Positions 6,473-8,878 of a DNA stretch of 8,878 nt are shown here, piece by piece; position 1 is the stretch's first letter; each line of letters opens with the position of its first letter. Source of the stretch: Pseudomonadota bacterium. GTDB taxonomy: Bacteria > Pseudomonadota > Alphaproteobacteria > Rhizobiales > Kaistiaceae. The position numbers were made by a program, and so were the translations under genes. The notes beneath the pieces are model-generated. The model was not told the DNA's origin and did not search any database. It was given only the letters and a program-made list of their open reading frames with translations. Location of the stretch: contig JAEZEN010000185.1 of NCBI GenBank assembly GCA_023433185.1, positions 1 to 8,878 on the forward strand. The letters run 5' to 3'.

Positions 6473-7576
6473 GTGGACCCCCGGATTCCGATCACGATCC
6501 ATCTGCCGTCCTTCGCCGGCGGCGGTGCCGAGAACGCCCTGGCGCGGCTCGCCGGCTTCTGGGCCAGCGAAGGCCGCACGGTGCGCTTCGTCGTCAACGC
6601 CGCGACCGGCCCGGTGAGGGCCCGCGTGGGGCCGGAGATCGAGGTGGTCGACCTCGGTGTCGACGACCCCGCCCGCGCCTTTCCAGGCCTCCTCGGGTGG
6701 ATCGGACGCGCGCGGCCGCCGCTCCTTGCGACCGCGCTCATGTCGGCCAACGTGACCGGCGCGCTTGCCGTGCGCCTCCGCTCACCCGGCACGGCAACGG
6801 TCGCCCTCATCCGCAACCACATCTCAGCCGAGATCCTCGGCAAGGCACGGTTGAAGCGCACCCTCGGGGCGCCGCCGCTGCGCTGGGCCTACCGGCAGGC
6901 GGACGCGATCGGCTGCGTCTCGCGCTCCGTCGCCGATGACATCGTCGCCTATGCCGGCGTCGACCCGAAGAAGGTCTTCGTCACCTACAATCCGCTCCCC
7001 GAACGCGCCGAGACCGCGACTGCCGAACCCTGGACGGAGTTGCCGCGACCGGTGATCATCACGGTCGGCCGGCTCGAGAGCCAGAAGGATCACGCGACGC
7101 TTCTCAAGGCCTTCGCCAGGCTCCGGGCGACACGGGAGGCAACGCTCGCCATCGTCGGCAGCGGCAGCCTCCGGAGCGAGATCGACGCGCTGGTCGCGCG
7201 GCTCGGGATCGGCGGCAGCGTCGTCGTCTACGACTACCGGGCCGACATCGCGGCGTGCATCGCCGGCTCCGACCTCCTCGTCCTGTCGTCGCGCTACGAG
7301 GGCCTGCCCAACGTCGTCCTCGAGGCGCTCGAGGCGGGTGTGACGGTCGCCGCGACCGATGCCCCCGGCGGCTCGGCGGAACTCCTGGAGGACGGCCGGC
7401 TCGGCCATCTCTGCGCCGTCGGCGATGTCGACGGACTGGCCCGCGCCATGACGGAAGGCCTTGAACGTCCGATCGACCCGGTCCTCCTCAAGGCGAAGGC
7501 GGAGGAGTTCCGGATCGAGAAGATCGCGCGCCGCTACGAGCGGGCCTTTGCCGCGGCCCTGGCCGTCCATGGATAG
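6473..7576 (+). CDS. GT4-family glycosyltransferase (367 residues), paralogue of the divergent gene
   Basis: This is a second complete GT4-type enzyme, clearly related along its whole length to the minus-strand glycosyltransferase at 5077-6231. Landmarks from the GTG start are GGGAE (16-20), LIRNHISAE (112-120), CVSRSVADD (148-156), TYNPLP (171-176), VGRLESQKDHATL (198-210), VGSGSLRSEI (228-237), and the EX7E pair E276/E284 in YEGLPNVVLEAL followed by DAPGGSAELL. The start is supported by AGGA (6464-6467) five bases upstream of the GTG and by alignment with the paralogue. It probably adds a different sugar or makes a different linkage in the same repeat unit, or is a recent duplicate; sequence alone cannot tell. 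The stop codon overlaps the next gene by eight bases (ATGGATAG), so the two are very likely cotranscribed and translationally coupled. Confidence 0.93.
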   Translation: MDPRIPITIHLPSFAGGGAENALARLAGFWASEGRTVRFVVNAATGPVRARVGPEIEVVDLGVDDPARAFPGLLGWIGRARPPLLATALMSANVTGALAVRLRSPGTATVALIRNHISAEILGKARLKRTLGAPPLRWAYRQADAIGCVSRSVADDIVAYAGVDPKKVFVTYNPLPERAETATAEPWTELPRPVIITVGRLESQKDHATLLKAFARLRATREATLAIVGSGSLRSEIDALVARLGIGGSVVVYDYRADIAACIAGSDLLVLSSRYEGLPNVVLEALEAGVTVAATDAPGGSAELLEDGRLGHLCAVGDVDGLARAMTEGLERPIDPVLLKAKAEEFRIEKIARRYERAFAAALAVHG

Positions 7577-8878
7577 GACGGCACCGCCCTTCCCGGCACC
7601 GCTCGGCCGGACCCTGTTCGCGCTGGTAGCCCTCGCCTTCCTCAGCGGCGCGCTGGTGGCACCGCTGAGCGGCGAGGTCCTCAACATCTCGGGCGACACG
7701 GTCGGCGGCGAATCGCGGGGCGTCCAGTATCTCGGCGCCGCCGTCTATCTCGCCACGATCGGCATGCTGATCCTCTACCGCATCCGCATCCCGCCCCTCG
7801 CGGCGGTGGCGCTTCCCGCCGCGATCTGCGGCCTTGCGGTCCTCAGCACGATGTGGAGCATCGACCCGGGACTGACGCTCCGGCGCTCCCTCGCCCTCAC
7901 CGGCACAACCCTCTTCGCCGTCGTCTTCGCCGGGATGTTCGACGAGCGGAGGGTGCTGACCATCCTCACGCACTTCTTCGTGCTCTATCTCCTCGTCACC
8001 GCCCTGGTCGCCGTGGCTGCGCCGGGCATGGCTTTCCACCAGGCGTCGGACCCGGTCTACAGCGAGCATGCCGGCAGGCTTCGCGGCACCTATGCCCACA
8101 AGAACGACCTTGGCCATTATCTCGGCCTGGCGCTCTGCTTCCTGGTCACGGTCGGCCCCACCGGAGCGGGCCGGGCGACACGCCTTGCCGGCATCCTCCT
8201 CGGAGCGGGTCTCCTGGTGCTGAGCGGCTCGGTCAGCTCCATGATCTCGACCGCGGGGGCGCTCGGCGTGCTGGCGCTCGTCCTCGTCTACTTCCGGACC
8301 TCCCACGCCCTGCTCCGGGCCTTTCTCGTCGTCTTCCTCGGCATCGTTGTGCCGATCGGCCTGTTCGTCGCATTCTGGACGCCATTCCTGGTCGTGGTGC
8401 TCGAGGCCTTCGGGCGCGATCCGACGCTGACCGCGCGAACCGACATCTGGCACTACGTGATCCTCGCCGGCCAGCCCACCTGGCTGCTCGGCGCAGGCTA
8501 CGGGGCGGGCTGGGCAAAGGCCGCGCCGATCCTCGCCGCAAGTCCGTTCATGGATCCCGGCAATGCCCACAACGGCTATCTCCAGGGCTGGCTCGAGATC
8601 GGCATCGTCGGCGTCGGCTTGGCGCTCGCCTTCGTCGTCACTGCCGGGCTCGCGGCACTGCGCCGGCTGGCGCGCGAGCCCGGGGAGCACGCCGCCGCCC
8701 TCGCCTTCACGGTGGTCGCCTACTTCGCCATCGTCAACATCGCCGGGCCCTACATCGCCAACCACAACGACATGCTGTGGGCGACCCTGGTGATCATGAC
8801 GATCCTGACTTTCCGGCACCAGCGGGCGACTTTGCGCCACGACGCCGGCGCGCGCGCTGCCCGGCCTCGAGCCGGCCC
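7569..8878 (+). CDS. Wzy/ExoQ/O-antigen-ligase-like polytopic membrane protein, 3' end outside the window
   Basis: The frame is open for 436 codons from the ATG at 7569 to the window end with no stop. The product is strongly hydrophobic with about ten or eleven predicted membrane spans (for example residues 15-32, 53-71, 75-92, 108-122, 131-150, 180-195, 204-220, 226-241, 249-270, 340-362, 376-392). It looks like the O-antigen ligase/polymerase superfamily (Wzy_C), nearest in feel to ExoQ-type exopolysaccharide polymerases: MWSIDPGLTLRRS (95-107), RGTYAHKNDLGHYLG (172-186), ARTDIW (289-294), LLGAGYGAGW (306-315) and AHNGYLQGWLEIG (333-345). Such proteins join lipid-linked repeat units on the periplasmic side. 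The start overlaps the upstream glycosyltransferase stop, with no strong ribosome-binding site, suggesting coupling. The hydrophilic, arginine-rich tail suggests the true end is near. Polymerase and ligase roles cannot be separated from sequence. Confidence 0.87.
   Translation, partial: MDRTAPPFPAPLGRTLFALVALAFLSGALVAPLSGEVLNISGDTVGGESRGVQYLGAAVYLATIGMLILYRIRIPPLAAVALPAAICGLAVLSTMWSIDPGLTLRRSLALTGTTLFAVVFAGMFDERRVLTILTHFFVLYLLVTALVAVAAPGMAFHQASDPVYSEHAGRLRGTYAHKNDLGHYLGLALCFLVTVGPTGAGRATRLAGILLGAGLLVLSGSVSSMISTAGALGVLALVLVYFRTSHALLRAFLVVFLGIVVPIGLFVAFWTPFLVVVLEAFGRDPTLTARTDIWHYVILAGQPTWLLGAGYGAGWAKAAPILAASPFMDPGNAHNGYLQGWLEIGIVGVGLALAFVVTAGLAALRRLAREPGEHAAALAFTVVAYFAIVNIAGPYIANHNDMLWATLVIMTILTFRHQRATLRHDAGARAARPRAG

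Noticed and set aside
6232..6861. A long N-terminal extension of the minus-strand glycosyltransferase
   Set aside because: It overlaps the opposing paralogue, has no domain, and begins far upstream of the normal GT4 start; the GTG at 6231 has a good ribosome-binding site and matches the paralogue.
7488..8840. A 450-codon minus-strand open frame across the Wzy-like gene
   Set aside because: Its product is highly charged and of low complexity, without motifs, while the plus-strand frame shows membrane spans and family motifs and is coupled to the upstream gene.

Overview
This is a GC-rich window (roughly 70% G+C by eye) from what looks like the chromosome of a proteobacterium, most plausibly an alphaproteobacterium. 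The guess rests on base composition, an ExoQ-like polymerase and a large periplasmic Sel1-repeat protein next to polysaccharide genes; no taxonomic marker is present. The content is a surface or exopolysaccharide biosynthesis locus: three GT4-type glycosyltransferases, one Wzy/ExoQ/O-antigen-ligase-like membrane protein, and one very large secreted Sel1-repeat protein ending in a peptidoglycan-binding-like domain.

Layout. Positions 1-1014 (+) hold the C-terminal 337 residues of a glycosyltransferase whose start lies outside the window. It converges, with a 15-base gap, on a giant minus-strand gene (4901 down to 1030) for a signal peptide, about 30 Sel1-like repeats and a C-terminal peptidoglycan-binding-like domain. 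That gene is split by a one-base deletion between 3744 and 3745. Its repeats form a 444-bp higher-order tandem unit, and the one spacing that measures 443 pinpoints the missing base. Upstream of it, a 175-bp leader (4902-5076) carries three inverted repeats. Next on the minus strand is a second glycosyltransferase (6231-5077). Across a 241-bp divergent intergenic region lies its paralogue on the plus strand (6473-7576). The start codon of a polytopic Wzy/ExoQ-like protein (7569 to the window end) overlaps the stop of that paralogue.

How they may work together (inference). The GT4 enzymes would add successive sugars to a lipid-linked repeat unit at the cytoplasmic face of the inner membrane. 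The Wzy/ExoQ-like protein would polymerise or ligate flipped units on the periplasmic side. The Sel1/peptidoglycan-binding protein would act in the periplasm as a scaffold, regulator or localiser. No flippase, chain-length regulator, export protein or priming transferase is visible here, so the locus must extend beyond the window.
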